Assembly (NCBI RefSeq): GCF_024228675.1
Contig: NZ_CP100461.1
Coordinates: 2,973,398-3,037,397 of the forward strand
Direction of reading: 5' to 3'
Source: Salinigranum marinum
GTDB taxonomy: Archaea; Halobacteriota; Halobacteria; Halobacteriales; Haloferacaceae
Length of the DNA: 64,000 nucleotides
The notes under the pieces are model-generated. The model had not been told where the DNA came from, did not search any database, and saw only the letters and a list, made by a program, of their open reading frames with translations. How positions within the stretch are numbered: the first letter of the stretch is position 1; the number at the start of each line of letters is the position of its first letter. This document shows, one piece after another, positions 17,649 to 25,917 of the stretch. The translations under genes and the position numbers were made by a program.

Positions 17649-17810
17649 CTATCCCGACGAGACGGACAGGTCGACACCGCGGAGTCGCCGGGCGTTGATC
17701 GCGACGATCACCGTTCTCAGCGACATGAAGACCGCTCCGATTGCCGGGGAGAGGGGGATACCGACAGGTGCGAGGACCCCTGCCGCGAGCGGGAGCGCGA
17801 ACACGTCCCA
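17649..17810 (-). pseudogene. C-terminal remnant of a heavy-metal P-type ATPase
   Basis: The minus frame reads [20 protein letters not shown] followed by [20 protein letters not shown] and ends [10 protein letters not shown]. This is the conserved last two membrane helices of P1B ATPases (CopA/CopB/ZntA type). Upstream the frame loses all similarity, so about 50 codons are all that remains. It marks a deleted metal exporter on this island. Confidence 0.8.
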
Positions 17811-18203
17811 GAAGCGCCTCGGATCACGTTCAACAAACAGACCCGTCGAGTTCGAGCGAACCAACGGACGACCGTCGTCGTTCCGCGTGCCGATCTCCCG
17901 GCGGGAGGGTACGTGGTCATCCATCATGGGCGGCACGAAGGCAACGCGAACAGTGGAAACAGCCACACGCACGGTGGAGGTGACCACCATATCATCGGCC
18001 ATTCCGAGTACCTCGAACCGGGCCACTACGGTGGTCTCAAGATACCAGTTTCCCCGCCTGGAACTGGTGAGAAAACGTTGACCGCAATGCTTCACGAGGA
18101 CAACGGTGACCGAGTATTCGAACACCCCGGCGGAGACCTCCACTACACGTCGCCGGACGGGTCCGGTCCAGTCCGAGACGTCGCTGAAGTGACGTTCAGG
18201 TGA
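17811..18203 (+). pseudogene. DUF7282-domain fragment, 5' truncated
   Basis: The plus frame contains [26 protein letters not shown], then [16 protein letters not shown] and [12 protein letters not shown] with a final VRDVAEVTF. This is the order of motifs in the haloarchaeal DUF7282 beta domain of exported proteins. No start codon or signal peptide precedes it, and its first codons meet the ATPase remnant. The inserted stretch [14 protein letters not shown] is His-rich. It is probably a deletion relic. Confidence 0.65.
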
Positions 18204-18326
18204 GCGGCCCCCGACTGACCTTCCGAATTCGTCGACCCGATACCGAGAGGCGTGCTCACAGCTGGTTGACCATCCGTACCGATCATCACCGACGTTCGAG
18301 TCGTGATATCGATCCGCTGATGATGC

Positions 18327-18842
18327 TTACGACATCGGGGGGGATTCTTCGGACTCTACCCGTTCTTTGAAGAAGACGAGCTCCTTGTTAGTGTGTTCGT
18401 AGAGCTCGGTTTCCCCGTCGAGTACGGTCGTGAACAGCCATCTCAACGTGTGTCCCCAACGGTTATTCGGAAAGTCCATCCAGACGGCATGAGACATCCG
18501 AGTTCCGGCCTCAGTCTCCTCCAGTCGGATGGTGCCACCCTCAGGGATTCGAACGGTGACGAGCCCGCGCAGGAACGGGTAGTAGGCCGTCCCGGTCCAT
18601 ACTGCCACGTTCGGATAGTCGATGTAGGGGAACCGACCGTGCAGGTTGGCGTACATCCCGGCGACCTCTTCGCGCTGATGGAACGTTGCGCCTTCACGCG
18701 GGCGGTTATCAGAGGTGTCGTATTCGAGCCCGTAGTGTTCCTCGGGATTCGATGCTGTCCAGTGGACGGGGTCGGTCACGTATTCCCAGACGTTCTCGGG
18801 AGAAGCATCGATGACAATCTCGGCTTCGTCGGTGAGATACAT
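18327..18842 (-). CDS. SRPBCC (START/polyketide-cyclase fold) protein
   Basis: A 171-residue soluble protein with the SRPBCC opening EIVIDASPENVWEYVTDPVH and strands such as VAVWTGTAYYPFLRG and GTIRLEETEAGTRMSHAVWM before a long C-terminal helix. Such proteins bind hydrophobic ligands in a deep pocket. The ATG at 18842 is preceded by GGAG at a suitable distance; a GTG at 18857 is the alternative. It follows the small membrane gene by some 20 bases and is probably co-transcribed with it. Confidence 0.75.
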   Translation of the reverse strand: MYLTDEAEIVIDASPENVWEYVTDPVHWTASNPEEHYGLEYDTSDNRPREGATFHQREEVAGMYANLHGRFPYIDYPNVAVWTGTAYYPFLRGLVTVRIPEGGTIRLEETEAGTRMSHAVWMDFPNNRWGHTLRWLFTTVLDGETELYEHTNKELVFFKERVESEESPPMS

Positions 18843-18863
18843 TGATTCTCCGTTCACCTGCTG

Positions 18864-19163
18864 TTACCGAGCGAAGACGTTGTACAGTCGTGCGAAGGCG
18901 TACACGAGGACGAAGCTGACAACGGCCGCTTCGGCCATTCCCGCAGCGGTTCCGACGACGGTCGGTTCGAAGAACAGATGCCACTGTTGCATCGCCACCA
19001 CCGCACTCCCGTAGACACCGATCGCTCCGAACACGCCGAGCAGGAGCATCACCACGGCGGAGACGACTGCTGCAGCGCCCGCGAACGCCAGTGCGTCGAG
19101 GTGCATCACACCGGCGGTTGGTCCCATCTCGTACGTGTCCTGGTTTTCGGTCGCCGTGCTCAT
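18864..19163 (-). CDS. DUF5676/holin-like small membrane protein
   Basis: A 99-residue protein with two to three membrane helices: GVMHLDALAFAGAAAVVSAV, VMLLLGVFGAIGVYG and AEAAVVSFVLVYAFARLYNV. The order 'HLD...A...G...LLLG...Y' then a C-terminal 'FARLYN' resembles the DUF5676 membrane family seen near metal-resistance genes. The open frame extends far upstream, but the Met of MSTATENQ at 19163 is the sensible start. First gene of a two-gene unit. Confidence 0.65.
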   Translation of the reverse strand: MSTATENQDTYEMGPTAGVMHLDALAFAGAAAVVSAVVMLLLGVFGAIGVYGSAVVAMQQWHLFFEPTVVGTAAGMAEAAVVSFVLVYAFARLYNVFAR

Positions 19164-19484
19164 GGCTGAAGATACGCTCGACTGGTTCAATCGACTTTCT
19201 CTTACTATTCGAAAGCGGGATCTCCTCGTCAACACGTTTCGGATGAGATGCGAGTCGAAATTGCGACACTGCACTCCGCTCTGCACGGTTGAGCTGTATG
19301 AATCACCAGTAGCGACTGCCAGCTGGGGCCAGTGAGCTTCGGTAATCAATAACAAGGGTCGTGATTTGAGGACCGAAGACCAAGATCGTGTCCGGAGTAA
19401 ACCTTCGAATGAGTGATTCGGAGGATACGTCGCCTCATTTAATGAAGAACAACTGACAAAGCTGATGGCCGTGATGATGTAGAT
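19164..19484. other. Divergent intergenic region
   Basis: 321 bases between the small membrane gene (minus) and the YHS permease (plus). No credible gene was seen. It must hold both promoters; a weak A/T-rich stretch lies at about 19436-19450. Confidence 0.4.
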
Positions 19485-20888
19485 ATGCAAGCCGCCCTCC
19501 TCGACGGGATTCTCGAATCCCTGCGGATCGGTTTCGGGTTCCTCTGGACGGCAGCCTGGGCGATCATCATGGGGCTGGTGATCACGAGCCTCGTCCAAGT
19601 CTACGTCTCGAAAGACCGGATGGCCCAACTCCTCGGGGAGGAGAACCCTAGTGGACTCGTGAAGGCGACGGCGTTCGGTGCCGCGAGTAGCGGCTGTAGC
19701 TTCGGCGCCGTCGCGATCGGGAAAGGACTGTTCAAGAAAGGCGCACACGCGGTGAACGTCCTCGCGTTCATGTTCGCCTCGACGAACCTCATCGTCGAAC
19801 TCGGACTGATGATCTTCATCCTCCTCGGCTGGGAGTTTCTGGTTGCCGAACTCCTCGGCGGCGTCATCCTCATCGCCGTGATGGCTCTCTTGGTGCATCT
19901 GACCCTCCCCGAGAACCTCTTCGATCAGGTACGGCAGGAACTGAACGAACGCGACCACGACCGGGGAATCACCGAGGACCCGACCTGCGGGATGGAAGGC
20001 AAAGACGAGTATTCACTCACGACTGACGGGGGTGAGACACTGAAGTTCTGCTCGCAGGGCTGTATGGAAACCTATCAGCAAGAAATCGCCAGTAGTGGTG
20101 GGTGGCGTGACGAACTCCTCTCGTGGGGTGGCTGGTACAAGCTCGGCAACCAGTACCGGAAGGAATGGTCGATGATCTGGAAGGACGTCGTCGCGGGCTT
20201 TCTCGTCTCGGGATTCGTCATCGTGTTCGTCCCCCAGTGGATGTGGAACGCGCTGTTCCTCCAGGGGGATGGAGTGCTCGTGAGTGCCGAGAACGCCGTG
20301 GTAGGTGTGTCGATTGCGGTCATCAGCTTCGTCGGAAGTATGGGCAACGTTCCCTTCGCTGTCGCGCTCTGGGGAGGCGGTATCAGCTTCGCGGGCGTCA
20401 TCGCGTTCGTCTACGCCGACCTCATCACCATCCCCGTTCTCAACGTCTACCGGAAGTACTACGGCTGGGAGGTGATGCTGTACATCCTCGGTATCTTTTT
20501 TGTGACGATGGCGTTCACCGGCTTCCTCATGGAGGAACTGTTCACCATCCTCGGAATCGTTCCGGACCTCGCTGGTGGACAGACTGCGCGTGAACAGACG
20601 TACTTCGAACTCAACTACACGTTCTACCTCAACCTCGTCGCGTTCGTACTCTCCGGATTCCTCCTCTACGTCTACCGTCGTGGGCTCGGGGCGCCTGGAC
20701 AGTACCGCGACCCGGTCTGCGGGATGCGGACCGACGACAGCGGTCCGAGCATCACTCACGACGGCGAGACGTACTACTTCTGTTCGAACCAGTGCAAGCG
20801 GTCGTTCGAGGAACATCCGACCGAGTTTGCAGGGAGTCAGGAACAGACATCTGACGTGCGGTCGTCACAGGGTCATGAGCATCACTGA
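19485..20888 (+). CDS. DUF318-type permease with two YHS/TRASH metal domains
   Basis: A 467-residue membrane protein related to the YraQ/ArsP-like permeases (two halves of about four helices, with TAFGAASSGCSFGAVAIGKG and AVISFVGSMGNVPFAVALWG as paired signature loops). Two YHS-type metal-binding domains are built in: DPTCGMEGKDEYS...FCSQGCMETY between the halves and DPVCGMRTDDSG...YFCSNQCKRSFEEH at the C-terminus. The tail ends in HEHH. The combination points to transport of a soft metal or metalloid ion such as copper or an arsenical; the direction is not evident. Confidence 0.85.
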   Translation: MQAALLDGILESLRIGFGFLWTAAWAIIMGLVITSLVQVYVSKDRMAQLLGEENPSGLVKATAFGAASSGCSFGAVAIGKGLFKKGAHAVNVLAFMFASTNLIVELGLMIFILLGWEFLVAELLGGVILIAVMALLVHLTLPENLFDQVRQELNERDHDRGITEDPTCGMEGKDEYSLTTDGGETLKFCSQGCMETYQQEIASSGGWRDELLSWGGWYKLGNQYRKEWSMIWKDVVAGFLVSGFVIVFVPQWMWNALFLQGDGVLVSAENAVVGVSIAVISFVGSMGNVPFAVALWGGGISFAGVIAFVYADLITIPVLNVYRKYYGWEVMLYILGIFFVTMAFTGFLMEELFTILGIVPDLAGGQTAREQTYFELNYTFYLNLVAFVLSGFLLYVYRRGLGAPGQYRDPVCGMRTDDSGPSITHDGETYYFCSNQCKRSFEEHPTEFAGSQEQTSDVRSSQGHEHH

Positions 20889-21017
20889 ACAGGTCACATA
20901 GAACTTCTCCACACAACCTCCACCAGCACTCTTGCTCCATACAATCAAAACTGGTAGGAGGGTGACGGGATAACGACAGAGCATGAACCAGACACACGTC
21001 GGAGCGAGGGGTGGGCG

Positions 21018-21602
21018 ATGAACCGGCGTCGGGCCGATCTGATCGTGGGCCTTCTCGTCGTTGTAGTCCTCGTCGTCGGTGGCGCACTCACGGTGCAAGC
21101 CTACCAACAGCAGCGTGTCCTGGGCGGTATGGGGACGATGATGGGAGGCTCGATGGCGACCGTCCACGGAACCAATCCACTCTGGTACGCCCTTGGAACC
21201 CTGCTCGTCGCCGCTATCGTCGGCGTCCTGTACCTTACCGTCCGTGACAGCCTCGGCGTCTCGGGTGGGAGTGACCAGTTCCCGAGGGAGCCGATCGGTT
21301 CTGACGGACGAACACTCGACAGTCAGGCCGCAGACGAGTCGTCGAAGCGGACACAGAACCCGGAGGAGCAGCCTCGCGAACGCGTCCTCGATCTCCTGCC
21401 GGAAGACGAACGACGAATCCTCGAGCCGGTTCTCACCTCCCCCGGAATCACGCAGATCGAACTACGGGACCGCTCGGACTTCTCGAAGAGCAAGGTGAGC
21501 CAGACTGTGAGTGAACTCGAAAAACGCGGGCTCCTGTACCGAGAACAACAGGGACGAACATATCGGATCTACCCGAGCGAGAGCCTGTCACAAGACGAGT
21601 GA
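21018..21602 (+). CDS. Membrane-anchored winged-HTH protein with Met-rich loop
   Basis: A 194-residue protein with two membrane helices: LIVGLLVVVVLVVGGALTVQ and NPLWYALGTLLVAAIVGVLY. The extracellular loop between them has GGMGTMMGGSMATVHG, a Met/His-rich cluster that could bind copper. The cytoplasmic C-terminus is a winged helix (LTSPGITQIELRDRSDFSKS, KVSQTVSELEKRGLL, YREQQGRTYRIYP). It therefore looks like a one-component membrane sensor. It lies 130 bases after the YHS permease on the same strand, which it may control. Confidence 0.8.
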   Translation: MNRRRADLIVGLLVVVVLVVGGALTVQAYQQQRVLGGMGTMMGGSMATVHGTNPLWYALGTLLVAAIVGVLYLTVRDSLGVSGGSDQFPREPIGSDGRTLDSQAADESSKRTQNPEEQPRERVLDLLPEDERRILEPVLTSPGITQIELRDRSDFSKSKVSQTVSELEKRGLLYREQQGRTYRIYPSESLSQDE

Positions 21603-21657
21603 GCCATCTGCTAACGATTGTCAAACAATTAAGCTGGTAGAGATCGTACGGAAAGAC

Positions 21658-21825
21658 ATGTGCAGCCGCCACGCCGCACATCTCATCGCGGAGTACGAGG
21701 CGACGCGGCTTGCCCGCGAAGAGAACGAGGAAACGAGCGACACTCCGAGCACGACGGAGTCGGAGCAACAGTCGAGTGAACGGACCGGCGCGATAGCGGC
21801 TGTAGTCGCTTGGATTTCTCGGTGA
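21658..21825 (+). CDS. Small hypothetical protein, 55 residues
   Basis: Starts MCSRHAAHLIAEYEATRLAR, with a CxxH near the N-terminus, a Ser/Thr/Glu-rich middle and a short hydrophobic C-terminus. The composition fits a haloarchaeal gene. A dyad ATTGT-CAA-ACAAT lies about 30 bases upstream. No family is recognised and the gene may be spurious. Confidence 0.4.
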   Translation: MCSRHAAHLIAEYEATRLAREENEETSDTPSTTESEQQSSERTGAIAAVVAWISR

Positions 21826-21871
21826 CTACCGAATCGTCAGGGGCGATTCTCTCCCGGAGCCGACAGCATGC

Positions 21872-22615
21872 TTAGTCGGCGGCCCGTGCCTGTCCACTGC
21901 GCTGGGTTTGACCCATCTCGGCGGGATTCTTCATGCCCTCCTTGACGCCGAAGTGGACCAGCGTGGCGTTGACGGGGAACGCGAAGACGAAACCGACCGA
22001 TAGTGAGAACACGAGTGCGCCCCAGAACAGCAGGTCACCGATATGGGCTTGACTGGCGATCAGCAGGTCCGTCCCGATGGCGGCGATCTCCATGACAGTG
22101 ATGCTCGGCGTCTCGCTGTAGAGGGCGTCGAGCATCGCCTCGCCGAATCCGACGCCCTCCTGCATGAGGGGGCCGACGGTGAGCGCGTAGCCGAACGTGT
22201 ATGCGAGCGCGAACGTCCCCGCCGTGACGAGGAGCGTACTCTGCAAGGCGAGCAGCCCGGCGAGGAGTACGAATCCGAGGACTTCACCGGCTCCACAGCC
22301 GGAGTAGCAGTGGGCGGTCGAGCGGAAGCCCCGCCGCCACAGCGAGTCGTTGCTGATCTGGGTGCGTCCGGAGTACCAGTAGACGGCGAGTCCGAACGGC
22401 CCGGAGTAGAGGACGACCAGTGTCCAGACCGCTTTCATCAGCGACGGCAACGCCTGGTTTCGCTCGCGGAGATCCCACCAGAGGGTGCCGACGGACGCGA
22501 CGACTAGCAGCGCCCAGACGCCCATCACGAAGGGATCCGACAGAATCGGCTTCATCACGTGGCGAACCGGTGCGAGTGTGTGTTCGATCTGTGTGAGCAG
22601 GTTCTGGAGTGGCAT
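21872..22615 (-). CDS. DUF4396-like membrane protein
   Basis: A 247-residue protein with about six membrane helices. The signature HCYSGCGAGEVLGFVLLAGL identifies the DUF4396 family, whose members commonly lie beside heavy-metal genes. Other features are LVVLYSGPFGLAVYWYSGR near the N-terminus and a C-terminal FPVNATLVHFGVKEGMKNPA. The paired Cys and His in the signature could coordinate metal. ATG 22615 was chosen; upstream extension of the frame is not protein-like. Confidence 0.8.
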   Translation of the reverse strand: MPLQNLLTQIEHTLAPVRHVMKPILSDPFVMGVWALLVVASVGTLWWDLRERNQALPSLMKAVWTLVVLYSGPFGLAVYWYSGRTQISNDSLWRRGFRSTAHCYSGCGAGEVLGFVLLAGLLALQSTLLVTAGTFALAYTFGYALTVGPLMQEGVGFGEAMLDALYSETPSITVMEIAAIGTDLLIASQAHIGDLLFWGALVFSLSVGFVFAFPVNATLVHFGVKEGMKNPAEMGQTQRSGQARAAD

Positions 22616-22917
22616 GGTCGCGTTGACGAGAGCGACGTCTCTCTCGTTACTGCTTGCAGTCGCGGGGCGTATGCTCCTGCAAGACATGAGTGAGGTTGGC
22701 CATTTTACTCGATTGTGGTTAACAATCCAAACCGCGAGCGCCCCCCGGGAGTAGAGGTGCCGAACTCGGAGCCCATCGAATTCGCCGGCGATGAACGATC
22801 TCTCTCGAGAAAAACGATTAGATCGCGTTATACACGTTCTCGAACGGTCTCCTGTGCAGGTTCGCGCCCACGCCGATAACTCCTGAGGGGTCCTATGGGT
22901 AATCGAGGAGAAAGCCA
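22616..22917. promoter_or_regulatory. Divergent intergenic region with dyad
   Basis: 302 bases between the DUF4396-like gene and the secreted protein gene. GATTGT and ACAATC form a dyad with a 5-base spacer at 22711-22727. A similar GATTGT-CAA-ACAAT occurs at 21616-21629. It could be the operator of a local regulator; the evidence is thin. Confidence 0.35.
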
Positions 22918-23220
22918 ATGACCAACATCAGAATCGGACGCTGGCTGCTGGTGGTGCTCGCAATCGTCGGACTCGCGCTCACCGCGAGCGTGGTCAGCGC
23001 ACACGGTGACGACCCGACCGGTGAGGACGCTCCCCCCTACGACGGGACCGCCGCAGAGTGGGCGGCCTGGATGGAGACGCATATGACCGACCACATGGGA
23101 CCGGGTAGCGTTGAGTGGATGGAATCGCACATGGGCGTGACTATCGACGAGATGGCCCATGTCATGGCTGACAGCGACTACGACGACCACAGGAGGTACG
23201 GGCAGGGACGGGGGTGCTGA
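22918..23220 (+). CDS. Secreted Met/His-rich small protein
   Basis: A 100-residue protein with a Sec-type signal (RIGRWLLVVLAIVGLALTAS, cleavage near VVSA-HG). The mature part is rich in Met and His: AAWMETHMTDHMGPGSVEWM followed by ESHMGVTIDEMAHVMAD. This spacing of HM pairs is typical of periplasm-type copper-binding proteins. The mature chain even begins with His, a candidate copper ligand. It lies in the metal block upstream of two SHOCT genes. Confidence 0.75.
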   Translation: MTNIRIGRWLLVVLAIVGLALTASVVSAHGDDPTGEDAPPYDGTAAEWAAWMETHMTDHMGPGSVEWMESHMGVTIDEMAHVMADSDYDDHRRYGQGRGC

Positions 23221-23286
23221 ACCCGGTTCGCTGGCTACCCCTGAGCGGATGACTGAACGTCACACGACTACACAAACACACCAATC

Positions 23287-23640
23287 ATGAACCAGATCAC
23301 CGATGCTGTCGGACGGATCGTGCGTCGAATGACGATACTCGCCATCCCCCTGCTCGCGGGCGCGAGCGGTACCGCTGCTGCTCACAGTGGAGGGAGCTAC
23401 GGTGGCGGGATGATGGGTGGCGGCTGGGGGCTCTTCGGTGGGACGATGGGCCTCTGGGGCCTCCTCTGGATGGGCCTCCTGATCGCCATCCCCGTCTACC
23501 TCGCCTACGCGCTCCTCACGCGCAACTCGGACAGCCGAGAGGGTCGGCCACTGTCGGTCCTTCGTGAGCGCTACGCTCGTGGAGAACTCTCCGAAGAGGA
23601 GTTCGAGCAGCGACGAACCAAGCTCGAACAAACAGGATGA
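23287..23640 (+). CDS. SHOCT-domain membrane protein A
   Basis: A 117-residue protein with an N-terminal signal-like helix, a Gly/Met-rich SYGGGMMGGGWGLFGGTMG segment, one strong membrane helix (WGLLWMGLLIAIPVYLAYAL) and a C-terminal SHOCT motif, LRERYARGELSEEEFEQRRT. SHOCT motifs are short oligomerisation modules. The Gly-Met-rich stretch echoes the neighbouring genes and could bind copper. A paralogue lies at 24164. Confidence 0.8.
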   Translation: MNQITDAVGRIVRRMTILAIPLLAGASGTAAAHSGGSYGGGMMGGGWGLFGGTMGLWGLLWMGLLIAIPVYLAYALLTRNSDSREGRPLSVLRERYARGELSEEEFEQRRTKLEQTG

Positions 23641-23731
23641 GACAGACGGTCAAAGGCCAAGAATATCTATTTTGGAGGATCGACCCTCAACTGCATGAAG
23701 AACCCGCAAAATTAAACCCTCAGATACAGTA

Positions 23732-24157
23732 GTGTTTAGTATAGGACATATAATACAAACTACTGTGAATGGAGCGTTCGGCGAAACCGTCGAGGCTGCG
23801 GTCGCCGCACTCGAAGACGAGGGTTTCGGAGTCCTCTGCGACATCGATGTGCAGGCGACGCTCAAGGAGAAGCTCGGCAAGGAGTGCCGGCAGTACCGAA
23901 TCCTCGGTGCATGCAATCCGGCACTGGCACACGAGGGGCTGGCCGAGGAGATCGAACTCGGGGCGCTCCTCCCGTGTAACGTCATCGTTTACGAGACCGA
24001 CGACGGCGGCGTCGTCGTGAGTGCGGTCGACCCGCAGCAGTTGGTCGGGATTGCCGAGAACGCTGTTCTCGACTCGATCGCGACCGAGGTTCACGAGCGG
24101 TACGAGCGCGTCTTGTCGACCATCACCGACGAACTCGGAGCCAGGTCGGAGGTCTGA
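23732..24157 (+). CDS. DUF302-domain protein
   Basis: A 141-residue soluble protein. The DUF302 core is visible as ETVEAAVAALEDEGFGVLCD, I-D-V-Q-A-T-L-K-E-K-L and YRILGACNPALAHEGLAEEI with LLPCNVIVYE. DUF302 proteins are frequent beside heavy-metal and sulfur genes; the ACNP and LPCN cysteines may bind a ligand. It is followed seven bases later by the second SHOCT gene. The initiation codon is GTG at 23732. Confidence 0.85.
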   Translation: MFSIGHIIQTTVNGAFGETVEAAVAALEDEGFGVLCDIDVQATLKEKLGKECRQYRILGACNPALAHEGLAEEIELGALLPCNVIVYETDDGGVVVSAVDPQQLVGIAENAVLDSIATEVHERYERVLSTITDELGARSEV

Positions 24158-24163
24158 TTCCAG

Positions 24164-24517
24164 ATGTCTTCGTCGAACCAATTCGACACCACAATTATCA
24201 TTCTCCTGATCCTCGGGGCGATCATCATCTTCCCGTTGCTCACGATGGGGATGGGATTCGGCGGAATGATGGGATACGGCGGCATGATGGACGGGTACGA
24301 GAGTGTCGGTGGTTGGTGGCCACTCGTCGGAATGGTCATGCAGCTCGTCTTCCTTCTCGTCCTCCTTGGTGGGGGAGATCTCGTCTATCGGCGCGTGACC
24401 GGCGCTCAAGACGCTCGAAACCCGGCGATGGAGGAATTGCGCATGGCGTACGCTCGTGGCAACCTCACCGATGAAGAGTTCGAGAGACGTCAAGAGAAGC
24501 TGGAACGATCGAAATGA
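24164..24517 (+). CDS. SHOCT-domain membrane protein B
   Basis: A 117-residue paralogue of the protein at 23287. A first membrane helix (IIILLILGAIIIFPLLTM) is followed by a Gly/Met-rich stretch GMGFGGMMGYGGMMDGY, a second helix (LVGMVMQLVFLLVLLGGG) and the SHOCT motif LRMAYARGNLTDEEFERRQE. It is co-transcribed with the DUF302 gene. The Met-rich segment again suggests interaction with copper at the membrane. Confidence 0.8.
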   Translation: MSSSNQFDTTIIILLILGAIIIFPLLTMGMGFGGMMGYGGMMDGYESVGGWWPLVGMVMQLVFLLVLLGGGDLVYRRVTGAQDARNPAMEELRMAYARGNLTDEEFERRQEKLERSK

Positions 24518-24849
24518 CGACCGAAGATGGTCTTGAGTTTTAATCAGTAACAAAATCCGACAACAATCCTCACCAGGGTGTCTTATAACTCGCACTTCCG
24601 AGATACTGCTCGAATTTACAGGCCGTTGAATAAAGTCATTATCTGTGGTTATCCCCGACGATGAAGACGTGGTCTGCGCGTTATTTGGAATAAATCACGG
24701 TACTCGCATTACACCTGTGCCAGGTATCGTCTCCGCTGTTCCATCTTTTCTCGTTCCGTCCGCCGGTCGTAGTGTTCGTCCAGAACCGCCGTGGAGACGT
24801 TCGCTCGTGCGCTCACCACTGGCTCGGGCACGTCCGAGTTCAACCAGTG

Positions 24850-25917
24850 GAGGGTGTCATAGAAGAGTTCTCACACCGTGATCACGGTACTTCCCGGATT
24901 GTCTCCACGTTCGTAGTTGGTGATTGCGACGACGAGGCGAAGGCACAGGGCGAGAAATACCTGCGCCCGTGCGTGGACGCGGCCTCGGGCGTGCGTTCGC
25001 CCGAGGCCGCAGTCCTTCACTGATTCGTTGGTTCGTTCGACTCCACTACGGCGGTTGTACGTCTCATCCAACGTGGACTGCTTCAACTGAACGTCCTCGC
25101 CGTGTTCGGTGATGCGGTCTTCGACCCTGTACTCAATGTCTTTCGGGTCATCAGCGTTCCGGGCGTTGTATGGAGCGACTGGCACGACCCCTGCGGTCAG
25201 CAGGTGGTCGTGCCAGTCGAGCGTGTCGTAGGCGCTGTCACCGACCATCCAGATCGGTGTGGCGACGGCGAGCGCGTCACGCGTGACGCGCATCGCCGTC
25301 TCTTCTGGCGCTTGCTTACTCTCGGTGAACTCCGCTCCGATCGGGATCTTTTGCCCGGTCGAGACGATCGTACAGCCGTAGCCGTAGTAGTACTCGTCGT
25401 CGGTTGGATCGTAGCACTTTGAGGCGTCTGGATCGGCGGGCATCGCCCTCACGTCTGTTGAATCGATACAGTAGGTCAAGTCGAGCAGGCCGCGCCGGGC
25501 GGCCTGCTCGACGAGGTGGTCGAACACCTTGTCAACGACGTGTTCAAGATCGGTGAGAAAGCGATCGACCGCGTCTCTCGACGGCGGTCGATCGAATCCA
25601 CAGCTCAGCCAGACGACCGTGTTCCGAAGCTCTCGTTCAACGGGACGAATGCCGTAGATGTCCTTGTAGTAGCAGTGGAGAAAGCCACGCATCAGTTCTG
25701 GTGGTTCGTGGTCTCGTGTTCGCCCCGTCTTCGCCGGGGCGAACACGTCGAACTCTTCGAGAAACTCGAAAGAGAGGTGCTCGAACAGCGCTAGCGTCTC
25801 TGTCTCCACGGCATTGAAGAACGAGTCTACCGAAGGATCATCTTGCAGGGTCGCTGAACTCATCCACCTCAGCGTTCACCCTGCTCTTTGGTGTGCTAAT
25901 CGTTCTATGACACCCTC
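24850..25917 (-). mobile_element. Insertion sequence, copy 2 (intact transposase)
   Basis: Same element as at 8839-9905 with ends GAGGGTGTCAT...ATGACACCCTC. CCAGTG is present on both sides (24844-24849 and 25918-25923), giving a 6-base apparent target duplication against nine bases at copy 1. It lies inside the integrase gene of element 2; the element-1 gene shows the uninterrupted sequence (GTTCAACCA followed by GTGATTGCACCA-like sequence). Confidence 0.9.
24871..25863 (-). CDS. DDE transposase, intact, 330 residues
   Basis: Full-length transposase of the IS. The N-terminal helical region starts MSSATLQDDPSVDSF, and the catalytic core has LTYCIDSTDVRAMP (first Asp), IWMVGDSAYDTLDWH (second Asp) and NRRSGVERTNESVKD (Glu). 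It ends in a short basic and hydrophobic tail. The frame is uninterrupted because the G run near 25735 has four G, unlike copy 1, so this copy may be active and could mobilise both. Confidence 0.9.
   Translation of the reverse strand: MSSATLQDDPSVDSFFNAVETETLALFEHLSFEFLEEFDVFAPAKTGRTRDHEPPELMRGFLHCYYKDIYGIRPVERELRNTVVWLSCGFDRPPSRDAVDRFLTDLEHVVDKVFDHLVEQAARRGLLDLTYCIDSTDVRAMPADPDASKCYDPTDDEYYYGYGCTIVSTGQKIPIGAEFTESKQAPEETAMRVTRDALAVATPIWMVGDSAYDTLDWHDHLLTAGVVPVAPYNARNADDPKDIEYRVEDRITEHGEDVQLKQSTLDETYNRRSGVERTNESVKDCGLGRTHARGRVHARAQVFLALCLRLVVAITNYERGDNPGSTVITV

Noticed and set aside
18864-19958. Long minus frame upstream of the DUF5676-like protein
   Set aside because: The upstream portion runs antisense through the YHS permease and is not protein-like; the real start is 19163.
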